NCBI GenBank assembly: GCA_041920215.1
Contig: JAYRSJ010000019.1
Location: forward strand, 1-64,000
DNA length: 64,000 nt
From: JAYRSJ01 sp041920215
GTDB lineage: Bacteria; Pseudomonadota; Gammaproteobacteria; Burkholderiales; Burkholderiaceae_C
Direction: 5' to 3'
Made by a program: the position numbers and the translations under genes. The notes under the pieces are model-generated. The model searched no databases and was not told where the DNA came from. It saw only the letters and a list, made by a program, of their open reading frames with translations. Shown one piece after another: positions 26,901-35,435 of the stretch. The first letter of the stretch is position 1, and each line of letters starts with the position of its first letter.

Positions 26901-27791
26901 ATGAATCGCATCGCTCCCGTTCTCATCGGCGCCCTGATCGCCTTGATGATCGCCAGCTCGACCCTGTTCGTGGTCGACCAGCGCCAGGTGGCTGTGGTCT
27001 ACGCCCTGGGCGAGATTAAGGAAGTGGTCACCGAGCCCGGCCTGAAGTTCAAGCTGCCGCCGCCTTTCCAGAATGTCGTGTTCCTGGATCGCCGCATGCA
27101 GACCCTGGACAGCCCGGAGTCGCGCCCTATCTTCACCGCCGAAAAGAAAAGTTTGGTGATCGACTGGCTGGTCAAGTGGCGCGTCACCGATCCGCGTCAG
27201 TTCATCCGCAACAGCGGCACCGATATGCGCAATGTCGAGAACCGCCTCAGCCCCATCGTGCAGGCGGCGCTCAACGAGGAAGTGACCAAGCGCACCGTGC
27301 GTGCGGTGTTGGCCACCGAGCGCGAGAAGGTCATGCGTGACGTGCTGAGCCGCCTGTCTGACGAGGCCAAGCAGTTCGGCATCGAGGTGGTCGATGTGCG
27401 GATCAAGCGTGTGGACTTCTCGGCCAATATCACGGAGGCGGTCTACAACCGCATGAAGTCGGAACGCCAGCGGGTGGCCAACGAGCTGCGCTCGACCGGC
27501 GCGGCCGAGGGCGAGAAGATCCGCGCTGATGCGGACCGCCAGCGCGAGGTCATCGTCGCCGAGGCTTATCGCGATGCGCAGAAGATCAAGGGTGAAGGCG
27601 ATGCCCGCGCCTCCGCGCTCTATGCCGATGCCTTCGGTCGCGATCCGGCTTTTGCCCAGTTCTATCGCTCGCTGGAGGCCTATCGGTCGAGCTTCCGCAA
27701 CAAGAGCGATGTGATGGTGGTTGATCCCAGCAGCGAGTTCTTCAAGGCCATGCGCGGCAACAGCGTCGCGACGCCGGCCAAGCCGCGCTGA
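26901..27791 (+). CDS. hflC: Protease modulator HflC
   Basis: Second SPFH subunit of HflKC. The 296-residue protein opens with a signal-anchor helix (PVLIGALIALMIASSTLFVV) then VDQRQVAVVYALGEIKEV, the SPFH core (LVIDWLVKWRVTDPRQFI), and the IEVVDVRIKRVDFSANITEAVYNRM-type segment leading to a coiled coil (ADRQREVIVAEAYRDAQKIK). Follows hflK by 15 bp. Confidence 0.96.
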   Translation: MNRIAPVLIGALIALMIASSTLFVVDQRQVAVVYALGEIKEVVTEPGLKFKLPPPFQNVVFLDRRMQTLDSPESRPIFTAEKKSLVIDWLVKWRVTDPRQFIRNSGTDMRNVENRLSPIVQAALNEEVTKRTVRAVLATEREKVMRDVLSRLSDEAKQFGIEVVDVRIKRVDFSANITEAVYNRMKSERQRVANELRSTGAAEGEKIRADADRQREVIVAEAYRDAQKIKGEGDARASALYADAFGRDPAFAQFYRSLEAYRSSFRNKSDVMVVDPSSEFFKAMRGNSVATPAKPR

Positions 27792-27805
27792 GCGGGCTGG
27801 GAGCC

Positions 27806-27994
27806 ATGGGCGACAGCCTGTTGCTGGCATTGGGCCTGATGCTGCTCATCGAGGGCCTGCTGCCGCTGCTGAATCCGGCGCTATGGCGCCAGGTCTTCAG
27901 CCGCATGCTGGCGATGAGCGACGGCCAGCTGCGCTTCGTCGGTCTGGCCAGTCTGCTGGCCGGTGGCTTGCTGCTGTTGCTGAGTGGCGGCTGA
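27806..27994 (+). CDS. DUF2065 (YjeT) small membrane protein
   Basis: 62-residue protein with two transmembrane helices (LLLALGLMLLIEGLLPLLNP and RFVGLASLLAGGLLLLLSG) joined by a short loop with WRQVFSRMLAMSDGQLR. This is the whole DUF2065/YjeT pattern, found right after hflC in many proteobacteria. Function unknown; position suggests a link to HflKC or simple co-transcription. Confidence 0.85.
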   Translation: MGDSLLLALGLMLLIEGLLPLLNPALWRQVFSRMLAMSDGQLRFVGLASLLAGGLLLLLSGG

Positions 27995-28076
27995 AAACCC
28001 GGCTTGACGCTGCGCAGGGCTCGCGTCTGCGCCTTGCGCCGGTACAATGCCGGTTTTAACCGCCCCTGAAACGTTC

Positions 28077-29243
28077 ATGTCCTCTGCTTGGCTGCTGCCC
28101 GAGCATATTGCCGATGTCCTGCCGTCTCAGGCGCGCCGCATCGAGGAGCTTCGCCGTGATCTGCTGGACATGGCGCGCTCCTACGGATGCGAGCTGGTCA
28201 TGCCGCCGCTGCTAGAGCATCTGGAATCCTTGCTGTCCGGTACCGGACGCGAGCTCGATCTCAAGACCTTCAAGCTGGTGGACCAGCTCTCGGGACGCAG
28301 CCTTGGCGTGCGCGCCGACACCACGCCCCAGGTCGCCCGCATAGATGCCCATCTGCTGAACCGCGCCGGCGTGACCCGTCTGTGCTACTGCGGTCCGGTG
28401 CTGCACACCCGCCCGGCAGGTCTGCATGCCACCCGCGAGCCGCTGCAGTTCGGCGTCGAGATCTATGGCCATGCCGGCCTGGAGGCCGACCTGGAAGTGC
28501 AGGAGCTGGCCCTGGACGCCTTGCAGCGCATCGGCATGGGCGGTCTGCTGATCGACCTCGGCGATGCGCGCCTGGTGCGTGGTGTGCTCGGGGATGCGCG
28601 CATCGACCCTGCGCAGCTGGACGAGATCGTCGCGGCCCTGGCCAGCAAGGACGGCGCTGCGCTGCAGGGCCTGTGCCGCGGCCTGCCCTCGGCGGTGGGC
28701 GAGGGCCTGCAGGCCTTGCTGTCGCTGTACGGTGGTGTCGAGGTGCTGGCTCTGGCACGGGCACGCCTGGGCTCGCATCCGCTGGTGCAAGCAGCGCTGC
28801 AGGATCTGGAATGGCTGGCCAACCATCTGCGCGCCACCCATCCGGAGGTCTCGGTCGGCTTCGATCTGGCCGATCTGAGCGGCTATGCCTACTACAGCGG
28901 CGTGCGCTTCGCGCTCTATGCCGCCGGCTCCAGCGATGCGGTCTCGCGCGGTGGGCGCTATGACGAGGTCGGCGCGGTCTTCGGTCGCCGCCGCCCGGCA
29001 GTGGGCTTCAGCCTGGATCTGAAGAACCTGGTCGGCCTGGTGCCGGCGACGCCGCTGCGTGCGGCCGTGCGTGCGCCCTGGGGCGAGGATGGCGGGCTGC
29101 GCGCGGCGATACGCCGGCTGCGCGAACAGGGCGAGACGGTGGTCTGCGTGCTGCCAGGTCATGAGCACGAAGGCGACGAGTTCGAATGCGACCGGGAACT
29201 GGTAGGCATCGACGGTCAATGGGTTTTGCGTGCGCTCGGCTGA
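28077..29243 (+). CDS. hisZ: ATP phosphoribosyltransferase regulatory subunit HisZ
   Basis: HisS-like catalytically inactive subunit that activates and makes feedback-sensitive the short form of HisG in histidine synthesis. 388 residues from ATG 28077 (MSSAWLLPEHIADVLP). Class II-like segments remain: GRSLGVRADTTPQVARIDAH, LCYCGPVLHTRP, GYAYYSGVRFALYAAG and SRGGRYDEVGAVFGRRRPAVGFSLDL; the tRNA-binding tail of HisS is missing. A TACAAT -10-like box is at 28043-28048. hisZ-purA after hflC is typical of betaproteobacteria. Confidence 0.93.
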   Translation: MSSAWLLPEHIADVLPSQARRIEELRRDLLDMARSYGCELVMPPLLEHLESLLSGTGRELDLKTFKLVDQLSGRSLGVRADTTPQVARIDAHLLNRAGVTRLCYCGPVLHTRPAGLHATREPLQFGVEIYGHAGLEADLEVQELALDALQRIGMGGLLIDLGDARLVRGVLGDARIDPAQLDEIVAALASKDGAALQGLCRGLPSAVGEGLQALLSLYGGVEVLALARARLGSHPLVQAALQDLEWLANHLRATHPEVSVGFDLADLSGYAYYSGVRFALYAAGSSDAVSRGGRYDEVGAVFGRRRPAVGFSLDLKNLVGLVPATPLRAAVRAPWGEDGGLRAAIRRLREQGETVVCVLPGHEHEGDEFECDRELVGIDGQWVLRALG

Positions 29244-29282
29244 GCGGTCGCGGCTTTTCAATAGTTTTAGCGGGTATCAATC

Positions 29283-30617
29283 ATGCACAGCGAGATCGCG
29301 CGTGGACGCAATGTGGTCGTCGTCGGCACCCAGTGGGGTGACGAGGGCAAGGGCAAGGTGGTGGACTGGATGACGCCCCATGCCCAGGGCGTGGTGCGCT
29401 TCCAGGGTGGTCACAACGCCGGTCATACCCTGGTGATCAAGGGCGTCAAGACCGCTCTGCAGCTGATTCCCTCAGGCATCATGCGCGACGGCGTGGCCTG
29501 CTATATCGGCAATGGCGTGGTGTTGGACCCCACCCATCTGCTCGGCGAGATCGAGCGCCTGGAAAAGGCCGGTGTCGAGGTGCGCTCGCGTCTGTACATC
29601 AGCGAATCCTGCCCCTTGATCTTGCCCTTCCATGTTGAGGTGGACAAGGCTCGTGAAGCGCTGCGCGAGAGCAGCGGCAGCGGCAAGATCGGCACCACCG
29701 GCAAGGGCATCGGCCCGGCCTACGAAGACAAGGTCGCCCGCCGGGCGCTGCGCGTGCAGGATTTGAAGCACCCCGAGCGTTTCGCCAAGAAGCTCAAGGA
29801 ACTGCTGGAACTGCACAATTTCGCGCTGACCGGCTATTTGAAGAGTGGCGCCCTGGAGTTCCAGCCCATCTTCGATCAGGCCATGAAGATGGCCGAGGCG
29901 ATCAAGCCCATGATGGCCGATGTGGGCTATATGCTGCACAAGGCCCACCAGGCCGGGCAGAACCTGCTGTTCGAAGGTGCGCAAGGCACCTTGCTGGACA
30001 TCGACCATGGCACCTACCCCTATGTGACCTCCAGCAACTGCGTGGCCGGCAATGCCGCCGCCGGTGCTGGCGTGGGGCCGCAGATGCTGCACTACATGCT
30101 GGGCATCACCAAGGCCTACGCCACCCGTGTCGGCTCAGGCCCATTCCCGACCGAACTCGACTGGGAGACCGAGGGCACTGTGGGTCATCACCTCTCCACC
30201 GTCGGCCAGGAGAAGGGCACCGTGACCGGGCGCGCGCGCCGCTGCGGCTGGCTGGATGCGGCTGCCCTGAAGCGTTCCATCATCATCAACGGCATCAGCG
30301 GTCTGTGCATGACCAAGCTCGATGTGTTGGATGGCCTGACCGAGGTGCAGATGTGCGTCGGTTACGAGTTGGACGGCAAGACCGTCGACATACTCCCGCT
30401 GGACGCCGACGAGATCAGCGCCTGCAAGCCGGTCTTCGAGACCTTCCCGGGCTGGGCTGAGAGCACCGCCGGCGTGACCGAATGGGACAAGCTACCCTTG
30501 AATGCGCGCCGCTATCTGGAGCGTGTGCAGCAGGTGGCCGGCACGCCGATCGCGATGGTTTCCACCGGGCCTGACCGCGATCACACCATCGTCTTGCAGC
30601 ATCCCTTCAAGGCCTGA
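29283..30617 (+). CDS. purA: Adenylosuccinate synthetase
   Basis: Couples GTP hydrolysis to conversion of IMP and aspartate to adenylosuccinate. The 444-residue protein has VVVVGTQWGDEGKGKVVDW with the GDEGKGK loop, FQGGHNAGHTLV, GTTGKGIGPAYEDKVAR, QGTLLDIDHGTYPYVTSSN and the C-terminal TGPDRDHTIVL. The phosphoribosyltransferase gene follows by 32 bp. Confidence 0.97.
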   Translation: MHSEIARGRNVVVVGTQWGDEGKGKVVDWMTPHAQGVVRFQGGHNAGHTLVIKGVKTALQLIPSGIMRDGVACYIGNGVVLDPTHLLGEIERLEKAGVEVRSRLYISESCPLILPFHVEVDKAREALRESSGSGKIGTTGKGIGPAYEDKVARRALRVQDLKHPERFAKKLKELLELHNFALTGYLKSGALEFQPIFDQAMKMAEAIKPMMADVGYMLHKAHQAGQNLLFEGAQGTLLDIDHGTYPYVTSSNCVAGNAAAGAGVGPQMLHYMLGITKAYATRVGSGPFPTELDWETEGTVGHHLSTVGQEKGTVTGRARRCGWLDAAALKRSIIINGISGLCMTKLDVLDGLTEVQMCVGYELDGKTVDILPLDADEISACKPVFETFPGWAESTAGVTEWDKLPLNARRYLERVQQVAGTPIAMVSTGPDRDHTIVLQHPFKA

Positions 30618-30649
30618 CACCCCAAGCTATCCAAAGAGGAGCCTCATCC

Positions 30650-31171
30650 ATGTTGACCGACGACGGCAAGCATCTGTACGTGTCCTGGGACGAATACCAT
30701 CTGCTGATCGAACGCCTGGCGCTGAAGGTGCATGCCTCTGGCTGGGAGTTTGACCAGATCCTGTGCCTGGCCCGTGGGGGCATGCGCCCTGGCGACGTAC
30801 TGTCGCGTGTCTTCGACAAGCCGCTGGGCATCATGTCCACCAGTTCCTACCGCGCCGAGGCGGGCACCATCCAGGGCCGACTGGACATTGCCAAGTACAT
30901 CACCATGCCCAAGGGTGAGTTGGCGGGCCGCGTGCTGCTGGTCGATGATCTGGCTGATTCGGGCGTCACGCTGAAGGCCGTGGTGGAGCGTCTGCGTGGC
31001 ATGCCGGCGATCGCCGAACTGCGCTCGGCGGTGATCTGGACCAAGGGTGTGTCCAGCTACACACCGGACTATTACGTCGAAATGCTGGAGACCAGCCCTT
31101 GGATTCACCAGCCCTTCGAGGAGTATGACGATATGCGGCCGGACGCGCTGGCCAAGAAGTTCGTCGTCTGA
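30650..31171 (+). CDS. Purine-type phosphoribosyltransferase
   Basis: 173-residue type I phosphoribosyltransferase with the PRPP-binding motif VLLVDDLADSGVTL and upstream ILCLARGGMRPGD. Size and sequence resemble xanthine/hypoxanthine-guanine phosphoribosyltransferases. It is downstream of purA, so a role in purine salvage is likely; the base used cannot be read from sequence. Strong AGAGGAG Shine-Dalgarno 8 bp before ATG. A terminator follows. Confidence 0.85.
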   Translation: MLTDDGKHLYVSWDEYHLLIERLALKVHASGWEFDQILCLARGGMRPGDVLSRVFDKPLGIMSTSSYRAEAGTIQGRLDIAKYITMPKGELAGRVLLVDDLADSGVTLKAVVERLRGMPAIAELRSAVIWTKGVSSYTPDYYVEMLETSPWIHQPFEEYDDMRPDALAKKFVV

Positions 31172-31191
31172 GCGCGATGGCCATAGCAGCG

Positions 31192-31229
31192 AAGCCGACC
31201 CTGTCCTGTGCAGTGGTCGGCTTTGTTGT
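31192..31229 (+). terminator. Terminator of purA-phosphoribosyltransferase transcript
   Basis: AAGCCGACC (31192-31200) pairs perfectly with GGTCGGCTT (31215-31223), loop 14 nt, then TGTTGT. Lies 20 bp after the phosphoribosyltransferase stop. Confidence 0.7.
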
Positions 31230-31279
31230 ATCTGTCGCAGCAAACAAGCGCCCGGCCGTTGCCGGCGCTTGGAGAAATG

Positions 31280-31307
31280 AAAAAGGCCAGCACAATGTGC
31301 TGGCCTT
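31280..31307 (-). terminator. Terminator of tRNA-Leu
   Basis: On the minus strand GGCCAGCAC pairs with GTGCTGGCC around a 3-nt loop and is followed by TTTTT. It is a few nt past the tRNA 3' end and ends the tRNA transcript. Confidence 0.85.
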
Positions 31308-31315
31308 ATCAATCT

Positions 31316-31400
<85 letters not shown>

Positions 31401-31420
31401 AAGTGACCAATAGCAAAAAG

Positions 31421-33841
31421 ATGCTCTTGGCGTTTCAGGAAAGCAAGGATTCTATCATCAAAAATTTTAAGTCTGCAAGCTCACCCGCCACCGGCGGCGC
31501 GCTGTTGAGTGAAGTCGAAGGCCAGGTGCAAGGGCATCGCGATGGTCATGGTTTTCTGATCCCGGACGATGGCCAGTCCGATGTCTACCTGAGCTCGCAA
31601 GAGATGCATGCGGTGATGCACGGCGATCGTCTGCGGGTGCGCATCACCCGCTATGACAAGCGCGGTCGTCCCGAAGGCAAGGTGCTCGAGATCCTGGAGC
31701 GCAAGAAGCGGCCCATCATAGGGCGCCTCCTGCTGGAGTCGGGCATCTGGCTGGTGGCGCCGGAAGACAAGCGCATGGGGCAGGACATCCTGATTCCCAA
31801 GAACGGCATCGCCAATGCCGCGGCCGGTCAGGTGGTGGCCGTGGAACTGACCGAGCCGCCCTCGCTGTACTCGCAGCCGGTGGGGCGCGTCGTCGAGGTG
31901 TTGGGAGAGATCGACGATCCGGGCATGGAGATCGAGATCGCGGTGCGCAAATACGATGTGCCGCATGCTTTCGGCGCGGAAACTCTGGCCCAGGCCGCCA
32001 AACTGCCGGACCGCTTGCGCGCGGTTGATCTGAAGCAGCGCATCGATCTGCGCGACGTGCCCCTGGTCACGATCGATGGCGAGGACGCACGCGACTTTGA
32101 CGACGCCGTCTATTGCGAGCCGCACAAGCAGGGGCGCGGCAAGAATGCCTTCAGCGGCTGGCGGCTGATCGTTGCGATTGCCGATGTCAGTCATTATGTG
32201 AAGCCGGGCGAGCCCCTGGATAAGGATGCCTACAACCGCGCCACCTCGGTCTACTTCCCGCGCCGCGTGATACCCATGCTGCCCGAGAAGCTGTCCAACG
32301 GGCTTTGCTCCCTGAATCCCTACGAGGACAGGCTGTCCATGGTCTGCGACATGCTGATCAGCGAGAGCGGCGAGACCCAGGCCTATCAGTTCTACCCGGC
32401 AGTGATCTGCTCGCACGCCCGCTTCACCTACAACGAGGTGGCGGCCATTCTGGGCAACACGCACGGACCCGAGGCCGCCAAGCGGCGCGAGTTGGTGCCG
32501 CATCTGCTGCATCTGCACGAGGTCTACCGGGCGCTGCTGGCGCAGCGCCAGCAGCGCGGTGCGGTCGATTTCGATACCACCGAGACTCAGATCATCTGTG
32601 ACGACAACGGCCGCATCGAGAAGATCGTGCCGCGCACCCGCAACGAGGCCCACAGGCTGATCGAGGAGGCGATGCTGGCCGCCAACGTCTGCGCTGCAGA
32701 TTTCATTGCCGGCGGCAAGCACCACGGACTGTTCCGCGTTCATGAAGGCCCGACACCCGAGAAGCGCACCGCTCTGCAGGCCTATCTGCGCGCGCTGGGC
32801 ATAGGGCTGGGTCTCAGCGACGACCCCACGCCGGGTGATTACCAGGCGATTGCTGCCGCCACCAAGGACAGACCGGACGCGACCCAGATCCACGCCATGC
32901 TGCTGCGCTCGATGCAGCAGGCGATCTACACCTCTGCCAATGCCGGTCATTTCGGCCTGGCCTATCCGGCCTACACCCACTTCACCAGTCCCATCCGACG
33001 CTATCCCGATCTGCTGGTGCACCGGGTTATCAAGTCGATGCTGGGCGGCAAGCGCTATCTGCTGGACGCCGCCAAGATGGATGTGCCCACGCCGGCCAAG
33101 CGACCCGGCCGCGCCAAGCCCATCAACCCGGCCGACGCGGTCACCGAGCTGGAGCGCTGGGAGGTTGTCGGCGCGCATTGCAGCGCCAATGAACGCCGTG
33201 CCGACGAGGCCTCACGCGATGTCGAGGCCTGGCTCAAATGCCGCTATATGCGTGACCATCTCGGCGAGGAGTTCACGGGAACGGTTAGCGCGGTGACCAG
33301 CTTCGGTCTCTTCGTGCTGCTTGATGCGCTCTATGTCGAGGGCCTGATCCACATCACCGAGCTGGGTGGCGAATATTTCCGTTTCGACGAGGTGCGCCAG
33401 GAACTGCGCGGCGAGCGTACAGGCATACGCTATGCGACCGGTGCGCGCGTGCAGGTGCAAGTCAGCCGGGTTGATCTGGACGGCCGCAAGATCGACTTCC
33501 GTCTGGTGCATGACAATGACGAGGCCCGCCTGCTGGCCCGTGCGCAGCGAGACAAGCATGCTGACGCTGGCGCTGAGCGCAAGGCCGGGCGCTCAGTGCC
33601 GGCAACGGCGGTGGCCGAACTCGAGCAGGTGCGCCGCCAGGATCGCGAGGGCAAGGCCAGCATGCGCGGCGCTGCCAAGCCGGCGAAGGCGGCAAAGGGT
33701 GGGCGGGCAGCAAGAACCTCCGCGCCGACCACCGCATCCGGTGCCGCTGCACCGCATCCGGTCAAGGCGGCACGCCAGGCCGCCCGTGCGACGCAGTCGG
33801 AGTCGCCGGCACGCGGCGGTGGCGCGCGCAAGCGCCGCTGA
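31421..33841 (+). CDS. rnr: Ribonuclease R
   Basis: 3'-5' exoribonuclease that degrades structured RNA. Cold-shock domain opening EGQVQGHRDGHGFLIPDDG, the RNB catalytic signature TIDGEDARDFDDAVY with the metal-binding aspartates, AHRLIEEAMLAANVCAA, HFTSPIRRYPDLLVHR, then an S1 domain (EFTGTVSAVTSFGLFVLLD) and a basic Lys/Arg/Ala tail. It lacks the winged-helix domain found at the N-terminus of E. coli RNase R. ATG 31421 is 20 bp from the divergent tRNA and lies inside its leader, with no good Shine-Dalgarno. Conserved sequence begins near 31505, where a TTG is in frame, so the start is uncertain. Confidence 0.93.
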   Translation: MLLAFQESKDSIIKNFKSASSPATGGALLSEVEGQVQGHRDGHGFLIPDDGQSDVYLSSQEMHAVMHGDRLRVRITRYDKRGRPEGKVLEILERKKRPIIGRLLLESGIWLVAPEDKRMGQDILIPKNGIANAAAGQVVAVELTEPPSLYSQPVGRVVEVLGEIDDPGMEIEIAVRKYDVPHAFGAETLAQAAKLPDRLRAVDLKQRIDLRDVPLVTIDGEDARDFDDAVYCEPHKQGRGKNAFSGWRLIVAIADVSHYVKPGEPLDKDAYNRATSVYFPRRVIPMLPEKLSNGLCSLNPYEDRLSMVCDMLISESGETQAYQFYPAVICSHARFTYNEVAAILGNTHGPEAAKRRELVPHLLHLHEVYRALLAQRQQRGAVDFDTTETQIICDDNGRIEKIVPRTRNEAHRLIEEAMLAANVCAADFIAGGKHHGLFRVHEGPTPEKRTALQAYLRALGIGLGLSDDPTPGDYQAIAAATKDRPDATQIHAMLLRSMQQAIYTSANAGHFGLAYPAYTHFTSPIRRYPDLLVHRVIKSMLGGKRYLLDAAKMDVPTPAKRPGRAKPINPADAVTELERWEVVGAHCSANERRADEASRDVEAWLKCRYMRDHLGEEFTGTVSAVTSFGLFVLLDALYVEGLIHITELGGEYFRFDEVRQELRGERTGIRYATGARVQVQVSRVDLDGRKIDFRLVHDNDEARLLARAQRDKHADAGAERKAGRSVPATAVAELEQVRRQDREGKASMRGAAKPAKAAKGGRAARTSAPTTASGAAAPHPVKAARQAARATQSESPARGGGARKRR
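31449..31478 (-). promoter_or_regulatory. sigma-70 promoter of tRNA-Leu
   Basis: Minus strand TTGCAG (31478-31473), 18-bp AT-rich spacer, TAGAAT (31454-31449). Start would fall about 42 nt before the tRNA. The box lies inside the 5' part of the opposite-strand rnr frame and explains the local AT-rich dip. Confidence 0.65.
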
Positions 33842-33863
33842 GTGCGCGCCGCGGCACTTTGGC

Positions 33864-35426
33864 TCAGATCGGATGCAGGCGATGCATGGCCTCGACCAGC
33901 TCGGCGGCCCGTAGCGGGCCGGCGATTTGCGCCTCGGCGGCACGACCGTGCCAGTACACCACGGTACAGGCCGCACGCCAAGCTGCTGCCAGGGCCGCCA
34001 CGTCACGGTCTTGGGCCGGCTGTGGCGGCGCAAGCTGAGTCCATAGGCCGCCCAGCCATCCCGCCAGCACGTCGCCGCTGCCCGCGGTGGCCAGGGCCGG
34101 CCCGCCGCTGCTATTGACCATGGGCGTGTGCCCGGGAGCCGCGACCACGGTGCCCGAGCCTTTCAAGACCACCACGCAATCGAGGCGTGCACTCAGTGTG
34201 GCGGCTGCGGCCAGTCTATCGGCCTGTACCGTGCGGCTGCTGCAGCCCAGCAGCCGTGCTGCTTCCAGCGGATGCGGCGTGATCACAGTGAGCAGGCCTT
34301 GCGCACGCCGCCGGGCCAGGCCTTGTGCCAGCGCCGGCGAGGCGGCCAGCTGGTTCAAGCCATCGGCATCCAGCACCAGGCGGCGCGCCTGCGCCAGCAG
34401 GCTGGGCAGGCGCTCGGCGATCGCGTGACCACCGCCGCAGCCAGCGACCACGGTCTTGTCGTGCCAGCTGGCACTGTCAGCGAGTCGGTCCGCTGGCCAG
34501 TCCATCAGCTCAGGCCGGGTCGGGTCGGGATTGGCGTCCGCAGCAAGGGCGCACAGGTAGACCCTGCCGGCGCCGGCCGCCAATGCGGCGCGCGCCGCTA
34601 GGCGGTTAGCGCCCGCCATGCCGCTGGCGCCGCCTATCAGCAGCACATCACCACGCAATCCCTTGTGCATGCTGTGGGCGATGCGTCCTGCAGCGCCGGC
34701 GCTGGTCGAACGCCATTGCGCGAGCAGATGGTCGCTACTGAGCCAGGCATCGGCCTGCCTGCGGACGGCCGTGTCCTGCACATCCAGCGGATCTAGCCAG
34801 AGCTCGCCTGCATGGGCGCGGCCCTCACCGGTGACGAGTCCCGTCTTCAGCGTCAGCAGCGCCAGTGTCCGATCGGCGCGCACCGCTTCTTCGCCCAGCA
34901 GTCGGCCGGTCTCGGCACACAGGCCGCTGGGCAGATCTATGGCCAGCACCGGTGCGAACTGGCGATTGATGGCGGCGATCTGTGCCGCGATCTCGAGGCT
35001 GGGCGCCTGTTCGGCACCCAGGCCCAGCAGGCCGTCAATGACCAGATCAACCGCCTCGGCGGGGCCGGTGTCGTGGATCGTCAGGCCGCTGGATCTTGCT
35101 TGGGTCAGCGCCCAGGCTGTATCGGCGGAGGCGGGTGATCGGCCCGCCAGCCGGCTGACCCAGACCTGCTTGCCCTGCGCCTGCAGCCAGCGAGCCGCAA
35201 CCAGTCCGTCGCCGCCGTTATTGCCGGGTCCGCAGGCAACCCAGATGCGGCGCGCATGCGGCTGGCAGGCCAGCGCCAGGCGGGCGACCGCTGTGCCGGC
35301 CTTCGCCATCAGGGATTGCGGCGGCGCGTCGGCCAGTGCCGCGGCTTCGATGGCACGGCTGCTGGCGCGGCCGTAAAGGGCCAGCGGCCAGCGGCTGGGC
35401 AGGATGCGGCGCGGTGGGGAAGGCAT
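33864..35426 (-). CDS. nnr: Bifunctional NAD(P)H-hydrate epimerase / ADP-dependent dehydratase
   Basis: Repairs hydrated NADH and NADPH: the N-terminal YjeF_N domain epimerises and the C-terminal carbohydrate-kinase-like domain dehydrates. The 520-residue protein shows MAKAGTAVARLAL, WVACGPGNNGGDGLVAARWL and DLPSGLCAETG in the first half; then HKGLRGDVLLIGGASGMAG, VLDADGLNQLA, VITPHPLEAARLLG, VVLKGSGTVVAAPG and GPALATAGSGDVLAGWLGGL in the second. Last of three minus-strand genes; converges with rnr 22 bp away. Confidence 0.93.
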   Translation of the reverse strand: MPSPPRRILPSRWPLALYGRASSRAIEAAALADAPPQSLMAKAGTAVARLALACQPHARRIWVACGPGNNGGDGLVAARWLQAQGKQVWVSRLAGRSPASADTAWALTQARSSGLTIHDTGPAEAVDLVIDGLLGLGAEQAPSLEIAAQIAAINRQFAPVLAIDLPSGLCAETGRLLGEEAVRADRTLALLTLKTGLVTGEGRAHAGELWLDPLDVQDTAVRRQADAWLSSDHLLAQWRSTSAGAAGRIAHSMHKGLRGDVLLIGGASGMAGANRLAARAALAAGAGRVYLCALAADANPDPTRPELMDWPADRLADSASWHDKTVVAGCGGGHAIAERLPSLLAQARRLVLDADGLNQLAASPALAQGLARRRAQGLLTVITPHPLEAARLLGCSSRTVQADRLAAAATLSARLDCVVVLKGSGTVVAAPGHTPMVNSSGGPALATAGSGDVLAGWLGGLWTQLAPPQPAQDRDVAALAAAWRAACTVVYWHGRAAEAQIAGPLRAAELVEAMHRLHPI

Positions 35427-35435
35427 GGTGCGAGA

